64,000 nt of DNA from positions 40,308,581 to 40,372,580 of the forward strand of contig OX442314.1 of NCBI GenBank assembly GCA_949358305.1. Reading direction: 5' to 3'. The translations under genes were made by a program, and so were the position numbers. The stretch comes from Strigamia acuminata (lineage: Eukaryota > Arthropoda > Chilopoda > Geophilomorpha > Linotaeniidae). Shown here in pieces: positions 43,520-55,231 of this stretch. Each line of letters starts with the position of its first letter. Positions within the stretch are counted from its first letter, which is position 1. The notes beneath the pieces are model-generated. The model worked only from the letters and a program-made list of their open reading frames with translations. It made no database searches and was not told where the DNA came from.

Positions 43520-46245
43520 AAATTTATTGCTAATTCTGACATCATTTGTAACAACATTTCTCAAAATGATGTATCAGAGATATACAGTGAAACATTACAA
43601 GTAGGGTCTCTTTCCAGATAAATAATATTCAGTTTTTTCATTGTCAAATTCATCGCATAAGTTAGAAATTCACGTAAAAAAGACACAGTCAGTTTTACAT
43701 ACAACATCGTGCTAGATTTTGATTTGAGTAATTGCTCACGACTTGAAATGCTAATCGTGTACATTGTACATTTGAATTGTTTTAAATTGATTTTCATTTT
43801 TACATTTTTATTTTTACAGTTTCCACACTTTTTAAAATTAAATTAAATTAAAAAAAAAAAAAAAACACTTTTTATAAATTTTAAAAAATAAATAAAGGTT
43901 AATCTGTACTAGACTGGGCAATTGATGAACTTATTTTGACGGAATAAATTGTAATTATAACTCGTTTTAAAATAAATATTTATTTCATTTTGATGATCAG
44001 TTTCAACGATCCTTCTAGGCTACCATAAATAAGGTGGGGGATGAAAGATTCGTTCTGTAGAGAACGATCCAGCGTGATTTACGTTATGAAACCCCGTAGC
44101 CGCGTTAATCCTTTTGTTAAACCTCAGACCAAGGTAAATAGAATATATTTTTTCTTCCATTTATTTATTTTCTTTTTTTCAATCTCACGATGAATGAAAC
44201 GACGCAAACTTTCCTCTTCCATATCTTTTTTTCATTTTCAGTCAGAGTCAACGGCCTTTCTAGGCTACCATACATGCGGTGGGGAATGAAAGATTCGTTC
44301 TGTAGACAACGGTTCACCGTGATTGAGGTATGTGGACCCCGTAGCTGCGTTAGTTCTCCGACCACGCTGAAACGTAGAAGCACATAGAAGCAGACAAGGA
44401 AGCAGAGTTGGTTTGTCTTGCTATTGAAGTTGGTTCAGCTTTAATTTTTCTTTGAATTTGGTCCTTTTCCTATTCAAGTTTTACTCCAATTCAAGCATTT
44501 TTATTCTTTTTATTTCACACAAACTGGTTATTTTGATCTCTCCAACAAATCGAGGTAAGTTTTTATACGTATCACCCATAACCCTAAATCTGTTTTACTA
44601 CAAATTCATGTTTATTGTATTTTTTTTTTATTTATTTCAGTATTTACGGCCATTTGGCATGAAAACTTTAAATTCTTCTTTGTGATCGAAGCCATCTGCA
44701 GAAAGAATGACGACCTTTGTTCTTGAGTTGAGTGACGTCGGCGTATCGTATTCGGGTCAAGGTTCGCGCTCACGAGTGGAAAACCTGCTCGAAACCAATC
44801 ACCATCCAGAAGTCACATTTACTAGTACTAGGTTTATATGTTCACAGTTTTCCAGATGAGGAAAAATGTAAATTTTTTGCAAATTGTTGATTTGTTTTCG
44901 GGGGTGTAAAACCCAACTCTCTACCTCCACGTGGTCACCCCTGGATAAACTGATGACTTGACAAGTCTCAGTGAAACCAGAAGAGAGCTCTGGTCATTTG
45001 AAAAGTTCTTTCACATCTTCTAGTTTCATTGCAACATTTCCTTCCTGAGTGTGGCATTTACATCTCTGAATGTATTGTTAGCCCCCACATGAATGTGGCA
45101 TTTACATGTTTTATTGTATTGTAAGCCTGCATTTCCAGGTTTTTTTTATTTTGCAATTGAAAAGTTATCGATGACAAACTTGGATCCAAACTTGCGAATT
45201 CAGTGTTTTCTATTTTCAATGTTCAGATCGTCTGTTCCTTCAACGTCATCACTGTTGATTTAATCAATGATTTCATTCATTCGCATTTTCGTTTTTTCCA
45301 CTTGGTGTTGATTCATTTTGGTTTATTCATTGAGCAGCGATTGAGTCGTCAGCGGGAATTGCTACGATATCCACATCCTGCCTTTCCTCTCGATTTTTTA
45401 ATTGTCGGCCACGTAGCAATTAATTAATATTTACACAAGCAAATCACTCTTGCGCAAAACAAATTATCTTTACGATTTTTATTTTTGGCAAAAAATAGCT
45501 TCCATGTTTAGTCCATCCCCATTTACATAAGTGTATTGCAATTCTGCATTCCTGTGCAAATGTAACATTTGCATTTTTTCAAGTTTCTAAATATTTATGC
45601 TGGTATTCTGTTGTTGCTGACTTTCTTTGGAAATGTTGAGAAATACATATTTTTTCTTTTCGGAATTCTGTATTGAATGATCCACACTGTTGTACTGTAT
45701 GTCAGCAAAGTCAGTTGTTTAAAATTGCATTGCAACATTTCCTTCCTGAGTGTGGCATTTACATCTCTGAATGTATTGTTAGCCCCCACATCCCTTTCTG
45801 TCATCAATGTGGCATTTACATGTTTTATTGTATTGTAAGCCTGCATTTCTAGGTTTTTTTTTTTATTTTGCAATTGAAAAGTTATCGATGACAACAGAAC
45901 TGACCCATTCCCCCGGATCCAAACTTGCGAATTCAGTGTTTTCTATTTTCAATGTTCAGATCGTCTGTTCCTTCGACTTAATCAATTCATTTTGCTACGA
46001 TATTCACTTCGTGCGGTCGTGGTTGCTTTCGACCTGATTTTCCTTCCTTTCTTCTTGATTTTTTTAATTATCGTTGGTAATTTATACGACGTTTTACTGC
46101 TGATTCACAGTGTGATTCGCGCATAGGTAATTCCGTGGCGCGACACGTAGCGATTAATTAATATTTTCACAAGCTAACGCACTTGCACATTTTTATTTTT
46201 ATTTTAGCAAATAATACCTTTCTTTGTACATACACAATTCATAAA
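43520..46245. repeat. 2.7-kb block absent from CUL5-like copy 1
   Basis: Sequence immediately before (to about 43,515) and after (from about 46,245) is contiguous in copy 1 at about 17,300-17,315. This block was therefore inserted into copy 2 or deleted from copy 1. It contains two copies of the E element (43,998-44,082 and 44,241-44,327). It also contains the exon-like unit 44,638-44,760 shared with 1.14 kb, and two copies of the 'TGTATTGTTAGCCCCCACAT' unit (45.0-45.4 and 45.72-46.05). No protein-coding gene is seen. Confidence 0.7.
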
Positions 46246-47540
46246 GATCTATCGTAATAGCTTTTTGTCGTGCCCAGTATGGCGGCCCGTTTTAACTTCC
46301 GGTATTTCATTCCCCAAATACATCATTGCAGCCAAAACGTGGTAACATTGGTGTCTTTTCGTTGCACACTGGCAGACGAATTTTAATTTTCCACCATTTC
46401 ATACAACAGCAACCCACTTTTTCGGTTTAAATGGAGGAATTACAAGGAATGTGTTAGCATCTCAGATAAAATAGATGCGATTATTGTCTGTTATAAGACG
46501 GGCTAAATATGACTTGGTTAAGCGGTGCTTAGGATCATGGATGATCTTTTTTACGGGTACTGCGTTTGATGTTGGAATTATAACTCGACTTCAATTTTTG
46601 AATGGACATTTACACTAGGGCTAAATTTGATTTCTTGATTTGGGTATGAATAATTAGACATTGTTGAAACAATTTTCTCCTTTTCTTCGTTTAAGTTGTA
46701 ATGTTTAATATTGTTCTTTTTCCAAATGAAATTACTCACAACATCCATTTGTGATTGAATTATTATTCAAGGCAACACACACATTATACCATCCAGGTTT
46801 TTGCGATGGCTTGGCCTTAGCTTTTATTGCAGCTTGAATTGACTCCATTGGATGGTCAACAATTCTTATATTATTAATGTGAAAAAATCGAATTTCCATT
46901 GTTAAAAAAATACAAAAGTACTCAAACACTTAAAAACTCATTGCACTTCTTATTTTAAACCTTTGACAAAATCCTCCAAAAAACCATTACATGTGACAAT
47001 CCATAAGGTTGCGTTAACGTAACGTGGCGGATAAGGAACCCCGCGGATGGGAGTCAATTGCAACAATTAATTTATTGCTGATGAATAAATGGTGGAAGAA
47101 AAATGTGCTTTTTTCTGTTCATATTAATGATAATACAGTGTTCATATATTTTTCTAATTTAGTCCGTTCTCACACCAACAGGCCCTAATAAATGTCGACG
47201 TGAATTATAACTCGACTTCAATTTTTGAATGGACATTTACACTAGGGCTAAATTTGATTTCTTGATTTGGGTATGAATAATTAGACATTGTTGAAACAAT
47301 TTTCTTCTCTTCTTCGTTTAAGTTATAATGTTTAATATTGTTCTTTTTCCAAATGAGATTACTCACAACATCCATTTGTGATTGAATTATTATTCAAGGC
47401 AACACACACATTATACCATCCAGGTTTTTGCGATGGCTTGACCTTAGCTTTTATTGCAGCTTGAATTGACTCCATTGAATGGTCAACCAATTCTTATATT
47501 ATTAATGTACCCACCAAATAAATACTTAACCTTTTTGTTG
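46245..47540. repeat. duplicated flank and 635-bp direct repeat
   Basis: 46,245-46,445 matches 17,311-17,510. A unit beginning 'GAATTATAACTCGACTTC' at 46,574 recurs at 47,210, with nearly identical sequence for about 280 bp. In the minus frame both copies read a short protein-like string (NIRIVDHP, KPSQKPGWYNVCVALNNN). I do not recognise it. It may be the edge of a MULE-type element, since transposase remains lie just downstream. Confidence 0.65.
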
Positions 47541-47689
47541 ATTTACAGGGCATATGAAGCTGGATTTCTTCCCTATTAATTTTTGGACACTCAAGTAAAT
47601 TGATTGCCCACTTGGAATTTTTATCCTTAAACTATTGCTAGCTGACTTCCGCTGCTGGTTTTAATTCAAAAGTAATCTTTATTCAAAAT

Positions 47690-48090
47690 TCATTAGATGT
47701 ACGTTGGAGATTTTCTTGTTGTTTGTAGACACTGATCCCGTCCGGTCTAATTTGGTTAATCCAATAATCGATGTAATAGTACTAGAAGAAGTCATTCATT
47801 TGTTCTTGAACATCTCTTGAGTAAATATTGGCTCTTGTTGCAAATGCAGTCTGTGTAGAAAATGAAATAATGTATACAAAACAATCACATCCCATATGAG
47901 GTCTTCTAACCTTAATATCATGCAGTGCCTTAGCAATTTTATCTTGGGGGAGGGGAGCAATGCCATCATCAATTTTAATATTTTAACAATGGTTGCACAT
48001 TGATTGTTGCCAGCAATCAATCCAATAAGATTGACTTGTTTGTGCACGTGTAGTCTCAAAGCCTGTTGAAATAAAGCAATTTTAAAATCC
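47690..48090 (-). pseudogene. MULE-type transposase remnant, second copy
   Basis: This is a diverged copy of the 32.48-32.88 kb sequence. The minus strand reads QALRLHVHKQVNLIGLIAGN, then MMALLPSPKI, then an intron-like gap, then TAFATRANIYSRDVQEQMND, with stops and a deletion inside the last block. 'FxQALRxHVxKxGLxxxY' followed by 'LALAFLP' is the usual MULE pattern. Confidence 0.55.
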
Positions 48091-48099
48091 ATTGTACTT

Positions 48100-49210
48100 T
48101 ACAATAATGGAACCAACATTTTTTGTTTTGAGACACTGTTAGCTCCTGGTTCACTGGTTCTCTTGGGGGAGCAATGCCAAAGCCATCATCAGTTTTAACA
48201 CTTTAACTATCGTTGCACATAGATTGTGCAACGATAGTTGTGTTGGGACTGTGTTAGATCCTGGTTCACTGCACTGAGTATCCCACTCTCAAAATCACTG
48301 ACCAGCTGTGGAGGACATGTTGTACATGCTAGAACAACCTAACATAGCTATATTTGGTTTTAGCTGGCATGAGTGAGTAGAAAACTGAAAACGCCTATAA
48401 AAAATACATTATAATTGAGAGAAAAAAAAGTGAAATGTTAATTACATGTCTTTTATGGTTGAGATGGATCGTGCAGAATTGATAGAAGTGTTTTGGACAT
48501 GTCTTAAAAGTGGCATCAAAGAGGTACGTTTTTTGTAGCAGAGGAGGAGATATTTGCACAAAGTATCGTGCAAAAACGACCGAAAACGATGTCTCGAAGC
48601 AATAATGGCGTCACAACTCGTACGCACATGCGACGATGCGTAGCGACGTCTACACGACGTGCCTGTGGCCAAAATAACGTGGAAACGGTGCTGTGCACTC
48701 ATACAAACGTGCACAGTAATGTAAAATAATAAAAGCTTTAATAGCAAACTGAAAACTTACAAAATGCATCCATTACTTCATGGAGAAACAGGTGAAGCTT
48801 GCTAACACAGCAAGTCGCCATATTGGATATGAATACAAAGCAAAAACGCCAGCTAGTGGCGGAATAAAGCATTAACAATAAGAAAAACGATAATAACTGC
48901 ATCATACTTGATGCTAAATGACACAGCATCGTGCATTAAGCACGGACTAATGAAAACATAGCGTAATTAGGAGATTAATTGATTCTAACATAACTAAAAT
49001 GTAATATCCATCGAAATATAACTAAGTACGAATGAAAAATAGAATAATGTTGAATATTAAGTAATACAATATCCATGTTGGATCAAATGATGTTCCACAC
49101 ATCAACATTTTTCCCTGTTCGTACCCACGGTTCCGTATACACTGATATTTCTATTGATTTAAATACGATTTGATGCAGGCCATCTTGGTCTTGCAGTAGG
49201 GCAAGTTGAA
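48100..49210. other. no gene seen; small inverted repeat at 48.2 kb
   Basis: ACTATCGTTGCACA (48,208-48,221) and TGTGCAACGATAGT (48,226-48,239) form a perfect 14-bp hairpin with a 4-base loop. Short ORFs are not convincing. Confidence 0.45.
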
Positions 49211-49216
49211 ATCATG

Positions 49217-49510
49217 TCAAAAATTTAGCTTTGACATCTTCCAAAATTCTTCAACTGATTCTGGAGCCGGTGGGTTGTATAGTGCTCTTTCTCGTCTTAA
49301 CATCGACACAACTCGGAGGAATGTTATGCGAGCTGCAGCAGCACGAGGGCTAAAAAAAAAATGCATTTTTGCACCAAAGAAGTAGTGCCACAAAACAGTT
49401 TTTTCTGCAATCATTATACAAAAGAAATCCTTTTTCAATGCACCAGTATCAATACCCTCTTCATTTTGAAACTCAACATTCAATTGATCCATTAGATTCT
49501 CTGGCTTTGT
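49217..49510 (-). pseudogene. HECT-like coding fragment
   Basis: The minus frame contains ENLMDQLNVEFQNEEGIDTG and ALKKDFFCIMI, which resembles the start of HECT ubiquitin-ligase domains ('V.F.GEEG.DAGGLRREFF'). No active-site cysteine region follows, and the frame ends at 49,217 after unrelated-looking sequence. HECT-like ORFs are also carried by some DNA transposons, so a mobile origin is possible. Confidence 0.45.
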
Positions 49511-49817
49511 AATAGATTTACAGTTACCGGCCACTGATTGTTCAACAAATCTAACGCGACCGGTCCAAGAGCACTGTCCTCCAGTGTCCACTCTATCTCG
49601 TCCATTCCATCAAGTCGGAGCCGGTCGATGAAACGTCCTTTCGCCCCCAAGCCTTGAAGGAGGGCTTTCGAGAACTCGTGGCGGAGCTTCCACCATGTGA
49701 TGTCGGCAGTTTTCAGGCGCCGGATCTTCTCCGGTAACGCAGCCCGAAATATTAGTGGATGCTGCGTCACCACGTGGTCAGGGAGCGCAAAAGGGGTTTC
49801 GCGATCCCGTTCAATCT
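49510..49817 (-). pseudogene. exon fragment of the retroelement accessory ORF
   Basis: The minus-strand frame from a TTTAG acceptor (49,817) reads IERDRETPFALPDHV, LPEKIRRLKT, WWKLRHEFSKALL, IEWTLEDSALGP and LLNNQWPVT. It is closely related to exon b of the accessory ORF at 26,624 on, with the splice acceptor in the identical position. The homology stops at about 49,517, where HECT-like sequence begins in the same transcript direction. The upstream exon was not found. Confidence 0.75.
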
Positions 49818-49829
49818 AAATGAATCGAA

Positions 49830-50080
49830 AAAATAAATGAATTAATTTATTTTAAAAATACTTTAATAATTTCTTATTTTGTATTTTTTAAGCTTCGCGC
49901 CAAACCACTTCTCCAAACATCATTTCGAGCAACTGTTAGATCGATTTATGCATTTCCTATGATTTTTTTATGATCAAGCAACAAGTGTTGTTGATTTTGA
50001 TACTCCTTTTTTTCTGTTAAAAAAAAGAATTGTAGGATTCTAACATCATGGGCCTATAGTGCTTAATTTCTGCCTTGGCT
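49830..50080. other. AT-rich spacer
   Basis: This resembles the intron sequence before exon b of the accessory ORF (26,560-26,620) near 49,830-49,870. No gene is seen. Confidence 0.35.
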
Positions 50081-50083
50081 CTT

Positions 50084-50520
50084 TCAATGCTCGTCCGACC
50101 GGCCGGTGGGATGAAGGGTGATAATGATCTTGGCTTTGGGCACCTTTGGCAATACAATAGTGGGAACGCTTGGGTTTTTACCAGGAAGTTGAACTAATTG
50201 GGCCGGTGGAACATTTGGTCTGGCAGCTGATTCCAACTCCTCGCTTAGCTTGGGCCAAACTCCTGGTGTTGCACCTTGAGCCGCAAAACAAGCTACAGAT
50301 TGAATCCAACTTTCTAGAAATGGCATAAACATGAATACTAATGCATGATCTGCTAGATGTGCTTTTGCAGTTCCCTGTTGCCTCCCAATCATCGTCTCGC
50401 TGCTCCAATCTTCTTTGTTGAATGGCGTCGTACTCTGGTATGTTCTTTGGTGACAATTGTCGTAAATTAATTTGTCGGTGTTTTTCATTCATTCCATGTG
50501 GTCGTAAAGCTAAACGCAAT
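50084..50520 (-). pseudogene. decayed coding segment, unknown
   Basis: Two overlapping minus frames look protein-like: one with RQINLRQLSPKNIPEYDA (50,480-50,390) and one with ADHALVFMFMPFLESWIQSV (50,380-50,090). They probably belong to one ORF broken by a frameshift near 50,390. It lies upstream of the HECT-like fragment in the same direction and could be part of the same gene. No domain is recognised. Confidence 0.3.
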
Positions 50521-51440
50521 TATTTTACATGGGAGTTAGAGTCAATTTTGTTTTCATTAAGTTAATGTTAAGTGTATACGATTAGGACTGCCAATATTAT
50601 AGAATAGTTCGTTTTGTGCCCTTTCCATTGCTGCTATTTCTTGGTCGTGTGCATTGTTTTCTGCATTGGATTAGGGTTAATTTTCAAATCAGTTATCTTT
50701 TTAGATGTGTTTCTCGATGTGTTGATTCTCCTAATGTTGTTGTTCTTTCCTGATGATGACTTTTCCTGAAATGGGTTGAATTGCCTTAAATAATTGTTCG
50801 TTTTGTATTATTAAACTTATAACTCAGCTGAATCGATTTCTTTGCTCTGCATTTTTCCTTGACACTTTGACAAGTCCGATAGTATGGTATTTCATGTTTA
50901 CTGTTGCCATGTGGCAATAGTAAAAAGTCTTGAGACTTGTCCTTGAAATAATAATGAAAAAAAGCCAATTCAAATGGTTTACCATTTATATTGATGTGGA
51001 CTGACATTTTGTGGAAATTGACGTTGGATTTGTGACGGGATAACCTAGCTATACAATACATACCACGACCGTAGATAGATCATCAATAGGTGGGGACTAG
51101 TTCAATTGAGCTAGTCATACGACAGGATAAGTACACATGAGACACCAGAGTCTCCGTAGATCATTTCATCACAATAGCTTACCAGTTACCAAGCCTTGGT
51201 ATGGAAGACCAAGGGAACTAACTCTCTAGCCAACTCTATGGAGGCGGACGGCCATCCATAGTTTGCACTGAGCTCGCCTTTCAGCCTTGAAAGGAATGTG
51301 TCTGCGTCACAGGGGAGAAGAGGGGAGAACTCTGAAGTTCTTCACTCTTGTTGGCCTCGTTAAAATCAGGGCAATTAAATAATAAAAAGGAATCTGACTT
51401 CATCAATATAAATAAACAACAGGAAAAGGGGGAGAAAACA
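50520..51440. other. no gene seen
   Basis: AT-rich DNA with no recognisable element. 51,065-51,345 is GC-richer and has some rRNA-like purine runs, but it shows no motif I can assign. Confidence 0.35.
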
Positions 51441-51446
51441 GAAACC

Positions 51447-51668
51447 CTAGCCACTATGTTGCGGTGGCTTCCTGGATGTTTTCTGTTGATCTTCTTCTTC
51501 GCTGTTCCTATCTGCTCTTTTACTTTTACCCAATTTGCTTTTTAATTTTTCAAAAAGTTCCTCCTTATTTGAATTTGAACTCTGGATTGCTTTGCAGAAA
51601 TTTTGAACAACATTTTGCTGCCCCGGAAATGACAAATAATGAACTAATTGTTCCTCAGTCATCATCAT
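51447..51668 (-). CDS. small charged ORF, uncertain
   Basis: A 73-codon minus frame (MMMTEEQLVHYLSFPGQQN, then NSNKEELFEKLKSKLGKSK) has a charged helical, coding-like composition. It could be an N-terminal exon, because the frame runs on into lower-quality sequence. No family is recognised and no splice partner was found. Confidence 0.25.
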   Translation of the reverse strand: MMMTEEQLVHYLSFPGQQNVVQNFCKAIQSSNSNKEELFEKLKSKLGKSKRADRNSEEEDQQKTSRKPPQHSG

Positions 51669-52138
51669 AATACTAATAACAGTGCTATCAATCTAAAAAT
51701 TAAAATTAAAAGATTCCGAAGGAACCTTGGTGGGTTATCGTGTCGCTGGCCGGTTGGCAGTGACCTTCGGAAGTTCCATCGATCAAATGGAGCAAGCCCG
51801 TATAGAATTCCTGGGAAGGGAAAGGTTACGTTTTCTTTTTAAATTTAATTCTTGAATTCAATAAAAAGTGGGATAGATCTCTTATCTGATAAGCTTTGAA
51901 TTCCAAGTTACAAACAAGCTGTTGGTGTGAATCCTCGGGGTCGCAGCGAACCTGGAAATAGGCATGCCAGTCAGCTGCATATTTAATCAATCACCTTTGG
52001 TAGTTTACCTGCAAAACATCTGCCAGATCGCCTGTCTGAAGAGCAAACACAATCTTTCGGGAGTACTACGTCCATCTTGGTCGCCGAAGATCGCTTCGCC
52101 ACCTATAGCTTGTAAGAAAACGTGCTTGGTTTGTGTAA

Positions 52139-52580
52139 TTATGTTGGCAATCTTGTTAGATTAAATAGCAATATATTAATTACCTGTGAAATTATAATTC
52201 GAGTAAGTCTTTCCCGCGAATGACGAATTACATTAATTGAGCTGGTCCCGGCAGGGAATTCCCTCAATAGAGCCGGCAAGGGAGGAGAGCAGGCGCCCGG
52301 CGTCGGCATTAACGAGTTGAGAGGCGGGTATTGCCAGTTTCGGGGTTGCATCCCTGCAGCGGTGGCCTCCGCGACCGTATTTCTCTAGAATGTCTCGTGC
52401 CTTCTTACAAAACCAGTAGTGGCACTTGCATCACCTCGGATCACCTGGAAACGGGTCGGCCACTGGTATCGCGACAGGTCCCGTTTATCCCAACGTTTCT
52501 TCCGCAGTGCCATTGCCTGAAGTCGCTGCTGAATTAGTGATGAAACGGACATTGGACGAAAAATGTACAAAAATTGCAGT
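52139..52580 (-). pseudogene. second copy of the 2.3-kb element ORF
   Basis: The minus strand contains QRLQAMALRKKRWDKRDLSR, then FQVIRGDASATTGFVRRHET (52,560-52,385), an in-frame stop, and then PRNWQYPPLNSLMPTPGAC (52,350-52,280). Order and sequence match 2,285-2,540. The upstream CxxC part is absent here. Confidence 0.55.
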
Positions 52581-52619
52581 ACAGTTGGATGAGTGTCAAT
52601 ATGAAATTAGCTTTAAAAA

Positions 52620-53390
52620 ATAGATAATTACCTCAAAAGGATCTTGATTAAACCGTACACTTAGAACATAATGAAATTTATACTTTGTAAGCAACAACTT
52701 TGTTAAGTGTAGAATTGAATGCAAGGAAATTCTTAAGCTTTCAGCGGTTTAAACACTTAAAAATTTGGTTTTAATTTTGCGAATATTTGTGACATTAATT
52801 TCCCAATTGTCTAACCAATCAATAGCACTTTTCAGTAGCTAAAAAAAAGTTACATTAAATATAAAATTAAGAACAGGAAATAACTGATGTATATTACGTT
52901 TAAATCTTCTGAATCTGGTTTAATTCTCTCCACAGGTCTTTTTCTGTTTAAAGCGTCTTAACGAAATTAATTGTAGCATCACAATCTTGCAAATTACTAA
53001 CACCACGCTGTTTAAAAAAATTAAAGAATTTGCAACTGCACCACTGAAAAGCTGTAACAGAATGATTTAGTTTGTGTTTATTTATTTATTTATTTATTAA
53101 GTACTACAGCACTCCCAGGTAGTAAATTACAGGAAAAAAAAACAAAATAAAGGGGGTGACAGAGATTAGGTAGTTTTTTGTATTGTCAGGAGGTGATTTC
53201 GAAGGCGTCTGTGCATGTGCTTACAGTGGAAGCGACATCTCAACTTCTTCTCCCCAAACAGGGGAAGGATCTTCGTCCAACTTATCCCTAGCAGGCAGGT
53301 TATAAAAACTTCGAGGAGAGAGATCATAATTTAGATAATTAGACTCGAGATCGGAATTTTCCCAGTCTTCAAGACCATGGGAAGATGAAG
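52620..53390. other. no gene seen
   Basis: AT-rich DNA with a short TTTA microsatellite near 53,075-53,098. No coding frame or structured element is recognised. Confidence 0.4.
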
Positions 53391-53394
53391 TATG

Positions 53395-53515
53395 ACTTTA
53401 TTCCATCTCCAAAAACTTTATCCCGTGCAAAAACTTTATCCCAAACATAAAAACTTTATCCCATACACAAAAACTTTATTCCATCTCCAAAAACTTTATC
53501 GCATACACAAAAAGA
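53395..53515. repeat. short-motif array, AAAAACTTTATCCCA units
   Basis: Six or seven units of about 20 bp (AAAAACTTTATCCCA with a variable CATACAC/CATCTCC linker) run in tandem. No inverted partner array is seen within 1 kb. It looks like one arm of the fold-back class seen at 31.0, 61.5 and 63.6 kb. The adjoining 'ATTGATGGCTCTACT' and 'TTGGGCAGTAAT' (53,600-53,627) recur at 63,797-63,824. Confidence 0.75.
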
Positions 53516-53659
53516 TTATTATCGTAAAAGAAAACACCATATATTTCAATTTTACAATATACCTTCTCTGACTTATTTTTGGCCCAAACGGCGTCCCATA
53601 TTGATGGCTCTACTGTTGGGCAGTAATGTTTACATGGACAACCTTTTTATAGTTGTGAG

Positions 53660-53890
53660 CCATGCCACGCAAGAAATCTCAAACCTGCATGTTGCGCCTG
53701 TCATCCATGAGGGTTTTAATCCGTACTTCCCGCCTTAATTCAGCAGGTCTTTTTCTAGGCTTCGGTTTGCCTCTGTTTATGGCATCATATGTGGCCTCGG
53801 TGTCTCCTAGTTGCCGACTGTCTCCTAGTTGCCAACGCAAGGCTTCTAGCATTTCAAAAATGCTGACATGTTTGGTGCCGACTACAGTGT
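53660..53890 (-). pseudogene. coding-like fragment, unknown mobile element
   Basis: The minus frame reads GTKHVSIFEMLEALRWQLGD, RGKPKPRKRPAELRREVRI, then KTLMDDRRN. It has good coding composition but no start, and it is bounded by an array and a decayed LTR. No domain is recognised. Confidence 0.3.
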
Positions 53891-53904
53891 TTAGTCTTTT
53901 GTTT

Positions 53905-54053
53905 CACCCTAGACAACCTGGGGTGAGATGCACTTAGGGAAGTTTTACTCCCATAAGTCACATGATCTGACTTGGCATGTGCCAAGCCAAATTAATTTAG
54001 GCAATAAATAAATTTATTCCTAAGTGGTGATAATAATTTGGGATCACCAAAAC
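53905..54053 (-). repeat. decayed LTR fragment related to the gypsy LTR
   Basis: The reverse complement follows the first 150 bases of the LTR at 17,575. It shows GGTGATCcc, CAC(C)ACTTAG, 'GCCAAGTCAGATCATGTGAC' with the same spacing, and 'CACCCCAGGTTGTC' followed by GGGGTG-like sequence. It lacks the rest of the LTR and clean ends. Confidence 0.7.
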
Positions 54054-54222
54054 CAATATTTTTTCCCTCCCTTTTTCCATTTCTTTTATTAATTTAATCA
54101 CTTAATTTGCATTCAATTATTTCTCAAATTAGTTTTGTCGCTTTGTCATTCATTCCTAAAACCTATTACCACTAACCTTCCAAGAAAGCCAAACTTCTCC
54201 CCATTTTTTTTGGTTTTTTTAG

Positions 54223-55125
54223 TTGTTAGGCAACGAGGATAATTTTAACCAGTATAAATTATCTGTCTTCGATTTAACGCATTTTATGCGTTTGGACGCG
54301 TGTGCGGTCAAAGCTTTGAATTTTTTCCCAGCGCCCGGCGAAACTGCGAAAAGCCAGAGCGTTTTGGGTTTGTTAAATGATTGCCGCACCGCGCAGGGCC
54401 AACGGTTGTTGAGTCAGTGGATGAAGCAGCCGTTAACCGATCTGAATTTGATCGAAGAACGACTCGACGTCGTCGAAATGTTTACGTCAGATCACAACGT
54501 GACGAGTGAAATGCACTCGGATCATTTAAGACGTTTTCCGGACTTTGAAAGACTCGCTAAGAAGTTCGTTTTACGACCAGTAAAACAACCCAGTTGCGGT
54601 TGCAACACGCGCGAGCAGCAATTGAAAGACAAAATGTTAAAACTTAACTAATTTAATGATAGAAATTTTGATACGGAGAAACGTGTGCTAACACGTTCAT
54701 ACATAAAAAAAAAGATGGTGGTCAACCTCAAAAAACGGGGTTAACTTCCGGTTAACAGGGACCGGTCAAATCAAAGTTTACACACTAGAGGGCACTTTTG
54801 GTTACCCTCGATCAAAAAACATAGTTATTCATTAAACATTATCAAATCAATTCAAAATATCAAGAAAACACTTTTAAACAACAAACAGACACTTTTCGAA
54901 ATAAAAAACATTAAATTTAAACTAAACAAACAAATTACTAATAAAGATTATTAAATCCAAATCTGGATTTTACAGTTCGAGAAGAAGAAAGCGACTTTGC
55001 AAGATTGTTTTCGCGTTTATCAGGCGATTGCACGGCTTTCCGACTTGAAATCGATGCTCGAGCAGTTCACGGGCGAAAAGGAATATGTTTTGAAAGAGAT
55101 GTTGTGCACTCCATTAAACGTGAAT
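54223..55125 (+). pseudogene. MSH2: two-exon fragment of MSH2
   Basis: MSH2 is the mismatch-recognition partner in MutS-alpha and MutS-beta. Exon A (54,223-54,567, after a TTTTTTTAG acceptor) encodes part of the core/lever region. It has DLTHFMRLDACAVKALNFF, SQSVLGLLNDCRTAQGQRL, LSQWMKQPLTDLNLIEERLD and LRRFPDFERLAKKF. Exon B (54,976 to about 55,125, after TTTACAG) continues with ATLQDCFRVYQAIARL and a match fading after CTPL. The intron between them is about 408 bp. No other MSH2 exon is seen: the mismatch-binding N-terminus and the ATPase domain are missing, although more than 8 kb follows. A decayed LTR lies before exon A and a solo LTR after exon B. The coding part itself is undamaged, so this is a recent partial copy or a gene split by rearrangement. 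Confidence 0.85.
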
Positions 55126-55231
55126 TTTATATTTATATTCAATTTCAACTTCTTGGCACTGCGAAGAATGCAAAGGTTCTTTAAAACTCTCGCCTTGTCA
55201 ACTTTAAACCAAAATGTAAACACCAAAACGG

